This document shows positions 44,204-53,947 of a stretch of 64,000 nt of DNA, in pieces. How positions within the stretch are numbered: position 1 is the stretch's first letter; every line of letters starts with the position of its first letter. A program made the position numbers and the translations under genes. A model generated the notes under the pieces. It did no database searches, had not been told where the DNA came from, and worked only from the letters and a program-made list of their open reading frames with translations. The DNA is taken from positions 186,001 to 250,000 of the forward strand of contig CAVYZK010000004.1 of the NCBI GenBank assembly GCA_963772935.1, given 5' to 3'. This DNA is from JANNNF01 sp963772935 (lineage in GTDB: Bacteria; Pseudomonadota; Alphaproteobacteria; Rhodobacterales; Rhodobacteraceae).

Positions 44204-45025
44204 ATGAAAAACCTCATGCTTTCGACCGCCGTTCTGGCCGCTTTGTCGGGTGCAGCCTTTGCACAGGATGCAGGCAGCGCGTTCCGTACCACCGCCGACC
44301 CGATGAATGTGCGGGCGTCTGACTTCATCGGGATGCGGGTCTATGCCACCGAAGCCTCGCTTGACGCGTCCGAATATGCCGGCGCCCAGGAAGGTTGGGA
44401 TGATATCGGCGAAATCAACGATGTGATCCTGTCGCGCGATGGCAAGATTGATGCTGTGTTGGTGGATATCGGCGGCTTTCTGGGCGCAGGCGAGCGTCAG
44501 GTCGCTGTCGGCATGGAAGCGATCAAGTTTGTCAGCGACAGCGCAACTGCCGACAATGCCGACGACTTCTTTCTGGTAATGTCGGCGGCACGTGCTCAGC
44601 TTGAAGCGGCCCCCGGCTACACCATGGGCACAGATATGGGCGCTGACACGACTGCCCCAGCCGCCACTGACACGGCTGTTGCAACCGACACCACCGCCAC
44701 GACCCCGGCGCGTGAACCGATGGTCCGTGAAGGCTATGTGGCAGCCGAAGCGGAATATCTGACCTCGGAAAAGCTGACCGGTGCCAAAGTCTATGACGCC
44801 GATGACAAATGGATTGGCGATGTATCCAATCTGGTGCTGTCGGACGACGGTCAGGTGACGCAAGCCGTGGTTGATGTGGGTGGTTTCCTTGGTCTGGGCG
44901 AAAAGCCTGTCGCCCTGGCGCTGACCGATATCGACATCCTGCGCACTGATGCAGGCGACGAAGTCCGCGTCTATCTGAGCAAGACCAAAGCCGATCTGGA
45001 AGCGATGCCCAGCTTTGAAGGCTGA
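44204..45025 (+). CDS. Exported protein with two PRC-barrel domains
   Basis: The 273-aa product has a signal peptide (NLMLSTAVLAALSGAAFA). Two PRC-barrel repeats follow, each with a KVYDADD/WIGDVSNLVL-like core: residues ~45-120 (IGEINDVILSRDGKIDAVLVDIGGFLGAGER) and ~185-265 (IGDVSNLVLSDDGQVTQAVVDVGGFLGLGEK). A Thr/Ala-rich linker (TTAPAATDTAVATDTTATTPA) joins them. Three ATGs in a row follow AGGAG; the third (44204) has the best spacing. PRC-barrels mediate protein or RNA binding; the periplasmic role is unknown. Confidence 0.82.
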   Translation: MKNLMLSTAVLAALSGAAFAQDAGSAFRTTADPMNVRASDFIGMRVYATEASLDASEYAGAQEGWDDIGEINDVILSRDGKIDAVLVDIGGFLGAGERQVAVGMEAIKFVSDSATADNADDFFLVMSAARAQLEAAPGYTMGTDMGADTTAPAATDTAVATDTTATTPAREPMVREGYVAAEAEYLTSEKLTGAKVYDADDKWIGDVSNLVLSDDGQVTQAVVDVGGFLGLGEKPVALALTDIDILRTDAGDEVRVYLSKTKADLEAMPSFEG

Positions 45026-45047
45026 TGCTTGCAGCAAATGACTGATG

Positions 45048-45078
45048 AAGGCCTGCCCCTTTCGGGGTGGGCCTTTAG
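45048..45078 (+). terminator. Terminator-like hairpin behind the PRC-barrel gene
   Basis: AAGGCCTGCCCC and GGGGTGGGCCTT form a 12-bp stem with two G-T pairs and loop TTTC, followed by only three T. It is a probable, moderately strong terminator. Confidence 0.65.
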
Positions 45079-45261
45079 CATGTGTGCCGACCTTTGCCGC
45101 AGCCGCATTAACCCCGCCACCCCCACGCGGACCATTGCGGAATGTCAGCCTTGCCAGCGGTACGCTGTTGACAATAATCGCTCCGGGTCTTTACCCAAAC
45201 AGAGCCCGGACTTCTGTTCGGAAACACCGTTAGAACACCTGATGACGCAAGGACTGTGCGT

Positions 45262-48189
45262 ATGCTGATTGATCTGGACGCGATCTTTGCGTCATCGCCT
45301 TCGCCGCATGTTCTGATCAACCGCGAACTGCGGATGATCTGGGCAAATGATGCCTATCTTGCTGTCACCGGGCGCAGCCGGGCGCAATTGATCGGCAAGA
45401 TCATGACAGAAGAATTTCCCGCACCACCAGACTCGGTTGCCGACCGGATGCTGCGGGCCTCGTTCCGGCGGGTGTTCGACAATGGCGTCACCGATCATCT
45501 GCCGTTGATCCCGTATCCGATTGTCGCCCCCGATGGCACCTCCCATTCCCGGTATTGGAGCGCGACCCACACCCCGCTGAAAGATGGAACGGGCACGGTC
45601 GAATATCTGCTTCAGAACACCAATGATGTGACGCAGCTTTATGTGACCGGTGCCGATAACAGTCTCGCAAATCCCGCCGATCACGCCACCATGGCGCGCC
45701 GGGCCGAAGAGGTGGCGCGTCTAAACCTTGAACTGGGCAGCGTCGCCGGATTTTTCCGCACCATCTTTGATCAGGCCCCCGGCTTTGTTGCCATCGTGTC
45801 GGGGCCGGACCATGTGTTTCATCTTGTCAACCGCGCCTATCAACAGCTTGTCGGGCGCAGCGATCTTGTCGGGAAATCCGTGCGCGACAGCTTGCCGGAA
45901 CTGGAAGGGCAGGGGTTCTACGAACTGCTGGATCAGGTTTACACCAGCGGAACGCCCTATTCGCAATCGGGAGCCGCCGTGCAGTTCCGGCCTGCCGACA
46001 CCGACGCCCCTCTTCAGCGATATGTCGATTTCGTCTTTCAACCCCTGCGCGATGCCAATGGCCAGACCACCGGCATTTTTGTGCAAGGCAATGACGTGAC
46101 CGGGCAACGTGCGGCCGAGCTGGAACTGATCCAAACCCGCGAGCGGTTTCGCCTGATGGCGCAATCCATGCCGAACCATGTCTGGACGGCAGGGCCAGAC
46201 GGCGGGCTGGATTGGCTGAACGCACAGGCCTATGCCTATACCGGTCTTGATGAAAACGGCCTCTATGGATCGGCGTGGGGGCAGGCGCTGCATCCCGATG
46301 ATCTGGAGCGGGCGGGTGCCGACTGGGCCAATGCCATAGCACTTGGTGTTCGATACGAAACCGAGTTTCGCATCCGTCGTCATGACGGCGTGTATCGTTG
46401 GTTCATTGTGCGGGCCGTCCCGATCTTTTTGGCCACGGGCGCGGTTGAACTTTGGGTCGGCACCAACACCGATATTGAAGACCGCAAACTGGCCGAAGCG
46501 GCCTCGGCACAGATGAACCAGATGCTGGAAGACCGCGTGGCCGAACGCAACCGCGAGCTGGAAGTTGTCAACGCCGCCCTGCGCCAAAGCCAGAAGATGG
46601 AGGCCATCGGCAATCTGGCCGGCGGCATCGCGCATGACTTCAACAACCTGCTGCAAACCATCAGCGGCAGCCTGCAATTGGCGATGCGCCGGATGGACCC
46701 TGGATCCGACGTGATGCCGCGCGTCGAACTGGCGATGAAGGCGGTGGAACGTGGGGCCACGCTGGCGTCGCAACTGCTGTCCTTCGGGCGCAGGCAACCG
46801 CTGGCCCCCAAGGTGATGAACCTTGGCCGCCTGCTGCGCGACGCGGGCAACATCGTGCGCAGCGCGATTGGCGAGGCGGTGGAGGTCGAAACCATCGTGG
46901 CGGGCGGGCTGTGGAACACCTGCGTCGATCCCACCAACGTCGAAAGCGCCGTGCTGAACATGGCGATCAACGGGCGCGATGCGATGCAGGGCCATGGCAA
47001 GCTGACCATCGAGGTAGGCAATGCCTATCTTGATGAAGCCTACGCCCGCCATCATCTGGATGTGGTGCCGGGCCAGTATGTCATGCTGGCGGTGACCGAC
47101 ACCGGGTCCGGCATGTCACCCGAGGTGATCGAACGGGTGTTCGACCCGTTCTTCACCACCAAACCCGAAGGCCGTGGCACCGGGCTTGGCATGTCGATGG
47201 TGTACGGCTTTGTCAAACAATCCGGCGGCCATATCAAGATTTACAGCGAGGTCGGCAGCGGCACCTCTGTCAAGATCTACCTGCCCCGCTCGCTCGACGC
47301 CGAAGAACTGCCCGCCAACCCGCCTGACGGCGATCTGGCCGGGGGGCATGAAACCATCCTGCTGGTGGAAGATGACGATGACGTGCGCGTCACCGCCGCC
47401 AGCCTGCTGGACGATCTGGGGTACACGGTGCTGCAAGCCCGCGATGCCGACCGCGCCTTGGCCGTCATCGAAAGCGGCGCGCGCATTGACCTGCTGTTCA
47501 CCGATGTGGTGATGCCCGGCAAGATCACCAGCCGCGAAATGGCCGACCGCGCCCGCCATCTGGTGCCGCATCTGCCGGTGCTGTTCACGTCAGGCTACAC
47601 CCGCAATTCCATTGTGCATGGCGGCAGGCTGGACCCGGGGGTGCAACTGCTGAGCAAACCCTACACGCAGGAACAGCTTGCCCTGAAAATCCGCGATGTG
47701 TTGGGCATCGGAGCGGGCCTGCCGCCGGCCCGAAAGGCAGCACCATCTGTCGAACCCGCACCCCTGCAATCCACACCCCTCCAATCCACACCCCAGCAAC
47801 CCGAAGCCCCCGGCATCAAGGGCCTGCGCGTGCTGGTCTGCGAAGATGAGGTGCTGATCCGCATGGATATCGTCGGTGTTCTGACGGAAAATGGCTGCGT
47901 CGTGCAGGGGGCAGGGTCAGGCCGCGAGGCGCTGAGCCTGCTGGAGGCCGGGGCAGTTGACGTGCTGGTGGTGGATGTCGGCCTGCCCGATATGTCCGGT
48001 GTCGATCTGGCCCGGCGTGCGGTCACCCTGATTGACGGTCTGAAAGTGATCTTTGCCACGGGCGAATACACGGTCAGCGGGGCCACCGATCTGCCCGGCT
48101 ATGCAATCCTGCACAAGCCGTTCTCGGACCACGCCCTGACCACGACCATTCAGGAAGCAGTGGCGGGGCGATCCTCGCCAGTGGCCTAA
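45262..48189 (+). CDS. Hybrid sensor histidine kinase with PAS domains and two receivers
   Basis: The 975-aa product has three PAS-like sensor segments at ~5-130, ~165-285 and ~290-420. HisKA carries the phosphoacceptor His458 (GGIAHDFNNLLQ), and the HATPase domain shows NMAINGRDAM, DTGSGMSPEV and GRGTGLGMSMVYG. The first receiver has phospho-acceptor Asp748 (LLFTDVVMPG). A proline/glutamine linker with a repeated LQSTP motif leads to a second receiver with Asp905 (LVVDVGLPD). No membrane helix is seen, so it is cytoplasmic. ATG 45262 has AAGGA at the right distance; GTG 45256 is too close. The signal and output regulator are not encoded nearby. Confidence 0.92.
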   Translation: MLIDLDAIFASSPSPHVLINRELRMIWANDAYLAVTGRSRAQLIGKIMTEEFPAPPDSVADRMLRASFRRVFDNGVTDHLPLIPYPIVAPDGTSHSRYWSATHTPLKDGTGTVEYLLQNTNDVTQLYVTGADNSLANPADHATMARRAEEVARLNLELGSVAGFFRTIFDQAPGFVAIVSGPDHVFHLVNRAYQQLVGRSDLVGKSVRDSLPELEGQGFYELLDQVYTSGTPYSQSGAAVQFRPADTDAPLQRYVDFVFQPLRDANGQTTGIFVQGNDVTGQRAAELELIQTRERFRLMAQSMPNHVWTAGPDGGLDWLNAQAYAYTGLDENGLYGSAWGQALHPDDLERAGADWANAIALGVRYETEFRIRRHDGVYRWFIVRAVPIFLATGAVELWVGTNTDIEDRKLAEAASAQMNQMLEDRVAERNRELEVVNAALRQSQKMEAIGNLAGGIAHDFNNLLQTISGSLQLAMRRMDPGSDVMPRVELAMKAVERGATLASQLLSFGRRQPLAPKVMNLGRLLRDAGNIVRSAIGEAVEVETIVAGGLWNTCVDPTNVESAVLNMAINGRDAMQGHGKLTIEVGNAYLDEAYARHHLDVVPGQYVMLAVTDTGSGMSPEVIERVFDPFFTTKPEGRGTGLGMSMVYGFVKQSGGHIKIYSEVGSGTSVKIYLPRSLDAEELPANPPDGDLAGGHETILLVEDDDDVRVTAASLLDDLGYTVLQARDADRALAVIESGARIDLLFTDVVMPGKITSREMADRARHLVPHLPVLFTSGYTRNSIVHGGRLDPGVQLLSKPYTQEQLALKIRDVLGIGAGLPPARKAAPSVEPAPLQSTPLQSTPQQPEAPGIKGLRVLVCEDEVLIRMDIVGVLTENGCVVQGAGSGREALSLLEAGAVDVLVVDVGLPDMSGVDLARRAVTLIDGLKVIFATGEYTVSGATDLPGYAILHKPFSDHALTTTIQEAVAGRSSPVA

Positions 48190-48272
48190 GGCAAACCCTG
48201 GCGGCACGGATCGCCCTTGCGCCGACTGGCGCAAGGCCTAACCTGCCCGCAGCCGCCTGACCGGAGAGTGCG

Positions 48273-48986
48273 ATGCCGACCGATACCCCGCCCGCCCAGA
48301 TCCCGCCTGCTGCGCCAATGGCACAGGCGGTCGTCCACATCGACGACGCCCGGTTCAAGGTGACCGAATGGCAGTTTGCCCCTTCGGCTGAAACCGGGTG
48401 GCATCGGCACGGGCATGATTACGTGATCGTGCCGCTGACTGACGGCACGCTGGGGCTGGAGGGGCCGCAAGGCACACAAGCGCAGGCGACACTGGTGCAG
48501 GGCAAACCTTATTCCCGGCGCACGGGGGTCGAGCATAACGTGATCAACGCTGGTACCGCCCCCATGGCCTTTCTGGAGATCGAGGTGGTGGATGATGCAC
48601 AGGCCCACCGTCGTCGCCAGACCCTGATCCAACTGATGGCCGCACTGAACGCCCGCGATCTGGACGCGGTGATGGCGTGCATGACGCCGGACTGCGCGTT
48701 CCACACGGCGGCTGGCCCCGATGTGGACGGCAGCCGCCACATCGGCCAGACAGCGGTTCGCGAAGCGTTTCAGGCGATACTCGACCGCTTTCCTTCCGCG
48801 CACTGGACGCAGGGCGAACATCAGGTGCTGGGCGAGACCGGGCTTTCAACATGGCGCTTTGTGGGCCGGGATACGCAGGGGCAGGTGGTGGATGTGCAGG
48901 GCTGTGACCTGTTCCGCTTTGCGGGCGATCTGGTCTGCCTGAAAGACAGCTTCCGCAAACACCGTGACCCGGTGGTACCGCGCTGA
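48273..48986 (+). CDS. Cupin - SnoaL-like fusion protein
   Basis: The 237-aa protein joins two small folds. Residues ~20-110 are a cupin (TGWHRHGHDYVIVPLTDGTLGLEG, with metal-type histidines, and RTGVEHNVINAG). Residues ~115-230 are a SnoaL/NTF2-like domain (LIQLMAALNARDLDAVMACMTPDCAFH, TWRFVGRDTQGQVVDVQGCDLFRF). Each fold alone is common; together in one chain they are less usual. No cofactor or substrate can be named. It stands alone, 83 nt behind the sensor kinase on the same strand. Confidence 0.78.
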   Translation: MPTDTPPAQIPPAAPMAQAVVHIDDARFKVTEWQFAPSAETGWHRHGHDYVIVPLTDGTLGLEGPQGTQAQATLVQGKPYSRRTGVEHNVINAGTAPMAFLEIEVVDDAQAHRRRQTLIQLMAALNARDLDAVMACMTPDCAFHTAAGPDVDGSRHIGQTAVREAFQAILDRFPSAHWTQGEHQVLGETGLSTWRFVGRDTQGQVVDVQGCDLFRFAGDLVCLKDSFRKHRDPVVPR

Positions 48987-49072
48987 CAATCGGGCCGTTG
49001 CCGGGATAAACCCCGCCAATGGCCCGACCTCGCGATGCCCGGCCTTGCCAGACATCACCCTGTATCGCGCCG

Positions 49073-49519
49073 TCAGAGCCTGCGGTTATATTTCACAAAC
49101 GGTGACAGGGTGCCGATCCGGTCATAAAGCGTGCGCGCCGTTGTGTTGAAATCCTGCGTCAGCCAATAGACGGCGGGTGCCCCCGCGGCATCAGCGGCGG
49201 CATAGACCGCCTCGATCAGCGCGCGGCCCATGCCGGTGCCCCGGGCGTCGGGGTCCACATACAGGTCTTGCAGATAGCAGACGTTTTCCACCTTCCAGCC
49301 GTGGCGGTGAAACAGGTAATGCGCAAGGCCCAGCGGGCGGCCGTCCGCCTCGGCAATCAGGCCGCTATAATCCTGCGGATCCGTCCCCAGCAGCCGAGAA
49401 AAGGTACTGGCATAGATCGCCTCGGGCAGGGTGGTTTCGTAATAGGTCAGATAGCCGGTCCACAGCCGGGTCCAGTCGGCATAGTCATTCTCGGTCAGCG
49501 GGCGGATCACAACAGTCAT
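49073..49519 (-). CDS. GNAT family N-acetyltransferase
   Basis: The 148-aa product starts MTVVIRPLTENDYADWTRLW. The acetyl-CoA-binding motif is LQDLYVDPDARGTGMGRALIEAVYAAA, followed by YWLTQDFNTTARTLYDRIGTLSPFVKY, typical of GNAT proteins acting on small amines or amino acids. The substrate is unknown. It is convergent with the cupin/SnoaL gene. Confidence 0.88.
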   Translation of the reverse strand: MTVVIRPLTENDYADWTRLWTGYLTYYETTLPEAIYASTFSRLLGTDPQDYSGLIAEADGRPLGLAHYLFHRHGWKVENVCYLQDLYVDPDARGTGMGRALIEAVYAAADAAGAPAVYWLTQDFNTTARTLYDRIGTLSPFVKYNRRL

Positions 49520-49694
49520 GCGGCGGGCCTTTCATGCGCAGGGTCTGCCACAGGTTTGACGCCCCGCAGCGCAAGCGGCAAGATCTGTTTGCCCCCGACG
49601 GCAGACCTGTCTTTTCAGCGAATTGACGCAACCGGAATGCCAGACTACGGTGCGACCACACGCATTGAAATTCTTGAATTGGAGCATGACAGCA

Positions 49695-50714
49695 ATGGCG
49701 ACGATTACGTTCGGGGCCGGGGTGGCAGGGTCGGTGCCGCTGGTGATCAACCTGATTGATCAGCTTTCCTTTGACGCAGAGCTTACGTCCTTTTCCAGCA
49801 CCCAGATCACCTTTCAGGATGGCACGCGGAATTTCGTGGTCAATGGCACCGGATTCACCGTCAACCCCGTCAACGGGCAGTTGACGGGTGGCACCATCGC
49901 CGAAATCGTTGCCACCAACGCAGGCAACAACGAGGTGCTGATCACCAATATCGGCCTGCTGGCAACTCAGTTGCAAACCGCGCTGAACGCCGAAAACAGC
50001 GGCACCAACATTGCGGCACTCGAAAACCTGCTGACCGGTCTCAGCTATGACTACACGGGCACGGCGGCGGCGGATATCTTGCTGTCCACCACTCGTTCCT
50101 CGGACAATGTTCTGCTGAACCTGCGCGGCAATGACCGGTTCAACCTGTTGGGCGGCAATGACAATGTGTTCATGGGCGACGGCAATGATTCCGGGCTTGG
50201 CGGCATCGGCAATGACACGCTCGATGGCGGCAATGGCAACGATACCTTGCAAGGGCAGGCGGGCAATGACGTGCTGCGCGGCAGCATCGGCAATGACTTC
50301 ATCGCTGGCAGCACCGGCAATGATTTTCTGTACGGCGGGGCGGGGAATGACCGGCTCGTCGGCGGTGACAACATCGACAGTATCTATGGCGGCGATGGCA
50401 AAGACACGCTGACCGGGGATGACGGCGCTGACAGGTTTATCTTCGCCTCTGCAACGGAAACCGGCAATGGCAGCACGCGCGACCAGATTTCTGACTTCGA
50501 CGCCACCGAAGGCGACCGGATCGACCTGACGGGAATGGATCTGGTGGCGTTCCGCGGCAATCTGGGCTTCAGTTCTGTGGGGCCGTCGGCGCGGTGGATT
50601 CAAAGCGGCAACAATGTGCTGCTGTTGATCGACACCGATGGGGACCGCGATATTGACGGCTCGGTTCTGCTGTTGAGCCACATTGGCATGAACGCAGGCG
50701 ATGTGCTGATCTGA
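49695..50714 (+). CDS. RTX calcium-binding protein
   Basis: The 339-aa product has a beta-rich N-terminal half of unknown fold (MATITFGAGVAGSVPLVINL onwards). RTX nonapeptides follow at ~150-250 (GGNDNVFMG, GGIGNDTLDGGNGNDTLQG, GGAGNDRLVGGD) and then a C-terminal serralysin-like secretion region (DGADRFIFASATETG ... DQISDFDATEGDRIDL). There is no signal peptide, so type I secretion is expected. The start at 49695 is chosen over 49686 because the GGAG at 49681 is too close to the latter. No catalytic motif is visible. Confidence 0.82.
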   Translation: MATITFGAGVAGSVPLVINLIDQLSFDAELTSFSSTQITFQDGTRNFVVNGTGFTVNPVNGQLTGGTIAEIVATNAGNNEVLITNIGLLATQLQTALNAENSGTNIAALENLLTGLSYDYTGTAAADILLSTTRSSDNVLLNLRGNDRFNLLGGNDNVFMGDGNDSGLGGIGNDTLDGGNGNDTLQGQAGNDVLRGSIGNDFIAGSTGNDFLYGGAGNDRLVGGDNIDSIYGGDGKDTLTGDDGADRFIFASATETGNGSTRDQISDFDATEGDRIDLTGMDLVAFRGNLGFSSVGPSARWIQSGNNVLLLIDTDGDRDIDGSVLLLSHIGMNAGDVLI

Positions 50715-50849
50715 CGCTGTCAGAGGGCGGCTTTAACAACCGCCCTCACACAGTGCGCCCGGTTCTGACAGAAACAGTCTGGTCGGAAAACAGGTACTGG
50801 CCTGGCGCGGATGGCAGCGATTTCCGACCCCCTCTGAACCAGACAGGCC

Positions 50850-52106
50850 CTAGCGAAACCGCCGCGCGGCCTCGATCGCCAGCCCCAGACCCACGCTGCC
50901 GAACATGTCGCCGGTCGCGATGCGGGCACCGGGCAGCGTGGCCTCTACCGCGCGGCGCACCACCGGCAGATGGCTTGACCCGCCGGTCATGAACACTGTC
51001 GCAATCTGGGCAGGCGTCACACCGGCCTGCGCCAACACCCGGTCAAACAGGGCGGTCAGCCGGGCAATGGCCGGGTCCACCACCGCCTCAAACGCCGCGC
51101 GCCGCGCCAGCGGGTTCGGCCCGCCCATGATCTCGGTCAGGTCCATCCGCGCCACATCGGCGTCCGACAGCGCGATTTTCGCCCCTTCCACCGCCATCGC
51201 CAAGGCATGGCCCGCCCGGTTGTTCACCACCCGGATCAGCCGGTCCAGCCGTTCAGGGTGATCTGCCTCGTGCCGCAGGGCCTTCAGGTCGGCACTGGTG
51301 CGCGGGGTATACAGCATGTTGATCCGGTGCCAGGTCGCAAGGTCCAGATAGTAATGCTTGGGCATCGTGCCCCGGCCACCCCCCGTTGGCGCACCAAAGC
51401 CCAGCAAGGGCATCACCTCGGCAAGGCTGAGCATGCGGTCAAAGTCGGTACCGCCCAGACGGATGCCGTCGTTGCCCAAGATATCGCCCGCCCGGTCGGC
51501 GTGCAGGGCGGCCTCTGGCCCCACCCGCACCACAGAGACATCCGACGTACCACCGCCAATATCGACAATCAGCACCAGTTCTTCGCGCGCCACCGCCTGT
51601 TCGTAATCCAGTGCGGCGGCAATCGGTTCATATTGAAACGCGATGTCGGTAAAGCCGTTGGCCCGTGCGATATCCGCCAGCACGCCTTGCGCCGCCGCAT
51701 CGCCCGCCGCGTCATCATCGACGAAATGCACCGGGCGGCCCAACACGGCGCGGGTGACGGGGGCGCCTGCCTCTGCCTCCAGCCGGGCTTTCAGATGGCC
51801 AAAATAGGCCGCGACAATATCCTTGAACGACAGTGCCTTGTTGCCCACCCGGGTGCGTTCGTTGATCAGGCTGGACCCGAGCGTGCTTTTCAAGCCCCGC
51901 ATCAGCCGCCCATCTTCGCCTTCGGTATAGGCCGCCACTGCCGCGCGGCCAAACCGGGGTGGGGCACCATCGGCATCCCAGAACACCGCACTTGGCAAGG
52001 TGGTCGCAGTGCCTTCCAGCGCGATCAGCCGGGCACTGCCGCCCGAGGCAAGACCCACCGTGGAGTTTGAGGTGCCAAAGTCGATACCGCAGGAAAGGGG
52101 GGTCAT
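50850..52106 (-). CDS. yegD: Hsp70 family protein (YegD-like)
   Basis: The 418-aa protein is an Hsp70 nucleotide-binding domain without the peptide-binding domain. The phosphate motifs are CGIDFGTSNSTVGLA and LVLIVDIGGGTSDVSVVRVG. VFMTGGSSHLPVVRRAVE is the adenosine motif, and VLGRPVHFVDDD and FQYEPIAAALDYE match E. coli YegD. YegD proteins are putative chaperones of unknown client. The start is taken at MTPLSCGIDFG (52106); an upstream in-frame extension overlaps the terminal part of the next gene. Confidence 0.88.
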   Translation of the reverse strand: MTPLSCGIDFGTSNSTVGLASGGSARLIALEGTATTLPSAVFWDADGAPPRFGRAAVAAYTEGEDGRLMRGLKSTLGSSLINERTRVGNKALSFKDIVAAYFGHLKARLEAEAGAPVTRAVLGRPVHFVDDDAAGDAAAQGVLADIARANGFTDIAFQYEPIAAALDYEQAVAREELVLIVDIGGGTSDVSVVRVGPEAALHADRAGDILGNDGIRLGGTDFDRMLSLAEVMPLLGFGAPTGGGRGTMPKHYYLDLATWHRINMLYTPRTSADLKALRHEADHPERLDRLIRVVNNRAGHALAMAVEGAKIALSDADVARMDLTEIMGGPNPLARRAAFEAVVDPAIARLTALFDRVLAQAGVTPAQIATVFMTGGSSHLPVVRRAVEATLPGARIATGDMFGSVGLGLAIEAARRFR

Positions 52107-52167
52107 GAGGATGCTCCGATAGGCGAACGGGGCAGGTAGCGGGGTGGGGGGCAGGTGTAAACCCCCC

Positions 52168-53064
52168 TCAGCCTTCCTCTTTAAGCAAAAGCACCAAGGC
52201 AACCCCGGTCAGCGCAACCCCTACCAATATTGCCCCCGGCGGCGTGGCCCGGTGCAGCGCCATTTCCCACAAGATCACCCAACTGGGCACAAGATAGGTA
52301 TAGGCCATCACCTTGGCGGCAGGCAGGCGGAGGGTGGCGTATTGCAGCAGCACGAAGGTCATGGCAGAGGCCGCAACCGCCACATAGATCAGGCAGACCC
52401 AGACGATGCCCGGCAAAGCGGCCCAGTCGGTGGCGACAATGGCGGGCCAGCCCCACAGGGTCAGCGCCCCGCAACCTGCCACCATCATGCCAAAGGTGAA
52501 CACGACGGCAGGTTCGCCCCGGTTCAACTTGCGCACCATGGGGGCATACAGCGCATGGGCGATGCAGCCCCAGAAGTAAATCACCTCGCCCCGCCCGATA
52601 TCAAAGGCCAGCAGCGCGCCAAGGTCGGCCCGGAAAATCACCCACAGCGCGCCAACCGCACCCAAGGTCAGGGCAAAGATCATCCGCCCGGTCAACCGCT
52701 GGCGCAGGGCCAGCCAGCCAAACCCCGCCGCCATCATCGGGGTCAGGGTGAACACAGCAGCGGTGGACACCGGGGCCGCGGTCTTGAGCCCTTCAAACAT
52801 CAGCACGAAATACAAGGCCAGCAATCCGCCCAGCACCAGATACCGCCACGGTGCCACAAACGCGCTGCGGGGAATGCCCGTCGTCACCAGCGCCGCCACC
52901 CCGACCAACACCCCCGCCAAGGCAAAGCGCAGTGCCGACAGGGCCGTCGGATCGACAAAGGGTGCGGCCAGCGACCCCAGCGAGAACGACCCCGCCACAA
53001 GCGCCGAAAAGCACAGCATCGCCAGATGGCCCCGTGCGGGTTGGGTCAGGGTGCGGCTTGGCAT
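52168..53064 (-). CDS. EamA/DMT superfamily transporter
   Basis: The 298-aa inner-membrane protein has about ten hydrophobic helices in two EamA repeats (~10-140 and ~155-290), for example LAMLCFSALVAGSFSLGSLA and YLVLGGLLALYFVLMFEGL. The second repeat ends VGVALTGVALVLLLKEEG. DMT carriers export metabolites or amino acids. It begins 4 nt behind the LysR stop, an unusual same-strand arrangement implying co-transcription with its likely regulator. Confidence 0.88.
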   Translation of the reverse strand: MPSRTLTQPARGHLAMLCFSALVAGSFSLGSLAAPFVDPTALSALRFALAGVLVGVAALVTTGIPRSAFVAPWRYLVLGGLLALYFVLMFEGLKTAAPVSTAAVFTLTPMMAAGFGWLALRQRLTGRMIFALTLGAVGALWVIFRADLGALLAFDIGRGEVIYFWGCIAHALYAPMVRKLNRGEPAVVFTFGMMVAGCGALTLWGWPAIVATDWAALPGIVWVCLIYVAVAASAMTFVLLQYATLRLPAAKVMAYTYLVPSWVILWEMALHRATPPGAILVGVALTGVALVLLLKEEG

Positions 53065-53068
53065 TGGG

Positions 53069-53947
53069 TCAGATGGGCCAGCCCTTGGCCGCCTCTTTCA
53101 ACTGCGCCAGCAGCGCCTGCACCTTGCGGGTGCGGTGCAGATCGACATGGGTGACCAGCCACAATGGAGCCTCCCATTCCGGGCGCGGGGCCATCACCTC
53201 GACCAGATCATCGCGGGCCTCGGCCACAAAAGCCGACAGAAAGCCGATGCCGATGCCATCACCGACCGCCCGGGTCAGCACGGCGGGTTCGGTCGCGCGG
53301 AAGGTGATGCAGTCGGGCGGGGCCACGTTGCGCAGCCAGCGGTGAAACGGGGCGCGCGAGGCCTCGTTATCGGCGGAGACAAAGCGGTGGCCCGCGAAGT
53401 CGGCCTCGGACGCCGGAAGGCCATGCTGCGCCGCGTAAGATCGGGCGGCGTAAAGCCCGGTGCGCATCCGCGCCAAGGGCTGCGCCACGTTGTCAGGTTC
53501 TTCCGGGGCGGCACCTGCGCGGATCGCCACATGGGCCTCGCCATAATCCAACCGGAATACCCGCATATCCGTCAGGAACCGCACCTGCACGCCGGGGTAT
53601 TCGCCCTGAAACTGGGCCAGTACCGGCACCAGCAGATCGGACAGCCCGGCAATGGCGGTCACCACCATCTCGCCGGTCACGGTTTCGCCCTGCCCCTTGA
53701 TCCGGCTGGACAGTTGGGCGAATTGTTCCTCGGTCGTCTGCGCCACGGTCAGCAGGTCGCGCCCGGCCTCGGTCGGGGTGTAGCCCCGCGCGTGGCGTTG
53801 GAACAGCCGTGTGCCCATGCGCTTTTCCAGCGCGTCGATGTGGCGGATGACGGTGGCATGATGCACGCCCAGCACATCGGCCGCCCCTGACACCGTGCCA
53901 AGCCGGGCCACCTGATAGGCGGTGCGGATTTCATCCCAGTTTTCCAT
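53069..53947 (-). CDS. LysR family transcriptional regulator
   Basis: The 292-aa product starts MENWDEIRTAYQVARLGTVSGAADVLGVHHATVIRHIDALEKRMG, the LysR winged HTH. It has FQRHARGYTPTEAGRDLL and a periplasmic-binding-like effector domain (DLLVPVLAQFQGEYPGVQVRFLTD). The longer upstream frame lacks an RBS. It is the first gene of a LysR-DMT pair on the minus strand. The effector is unknown. Confidence 0.9.
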   Translation of the reverse strand: MENWDEIRTAYQVARLGTVSGAADVLGVHHATVIRHIDALEKRMGTRLFQRHARGYTPTEAGRDLLTVAQTTEEQFAQLSSRIKGQGETVTGEMVVTAIAGLSDLLVPVLAQFQGEYPGVQVRFLTDMRVFRLDYGEAHVAIRAGAAPEEPDNVAQPLARMRTGLYAARSYAAQHGLPASEADFAGHRFVSADNEASRAPFHRWLRNVAPPDCITFRATEPAVLTRAVGDGIGIGFLSAFVAEARDDLVEVMAPRPEWEAPLWLVTHVDLHRTRKVQALLAQLKEAAKGWPI

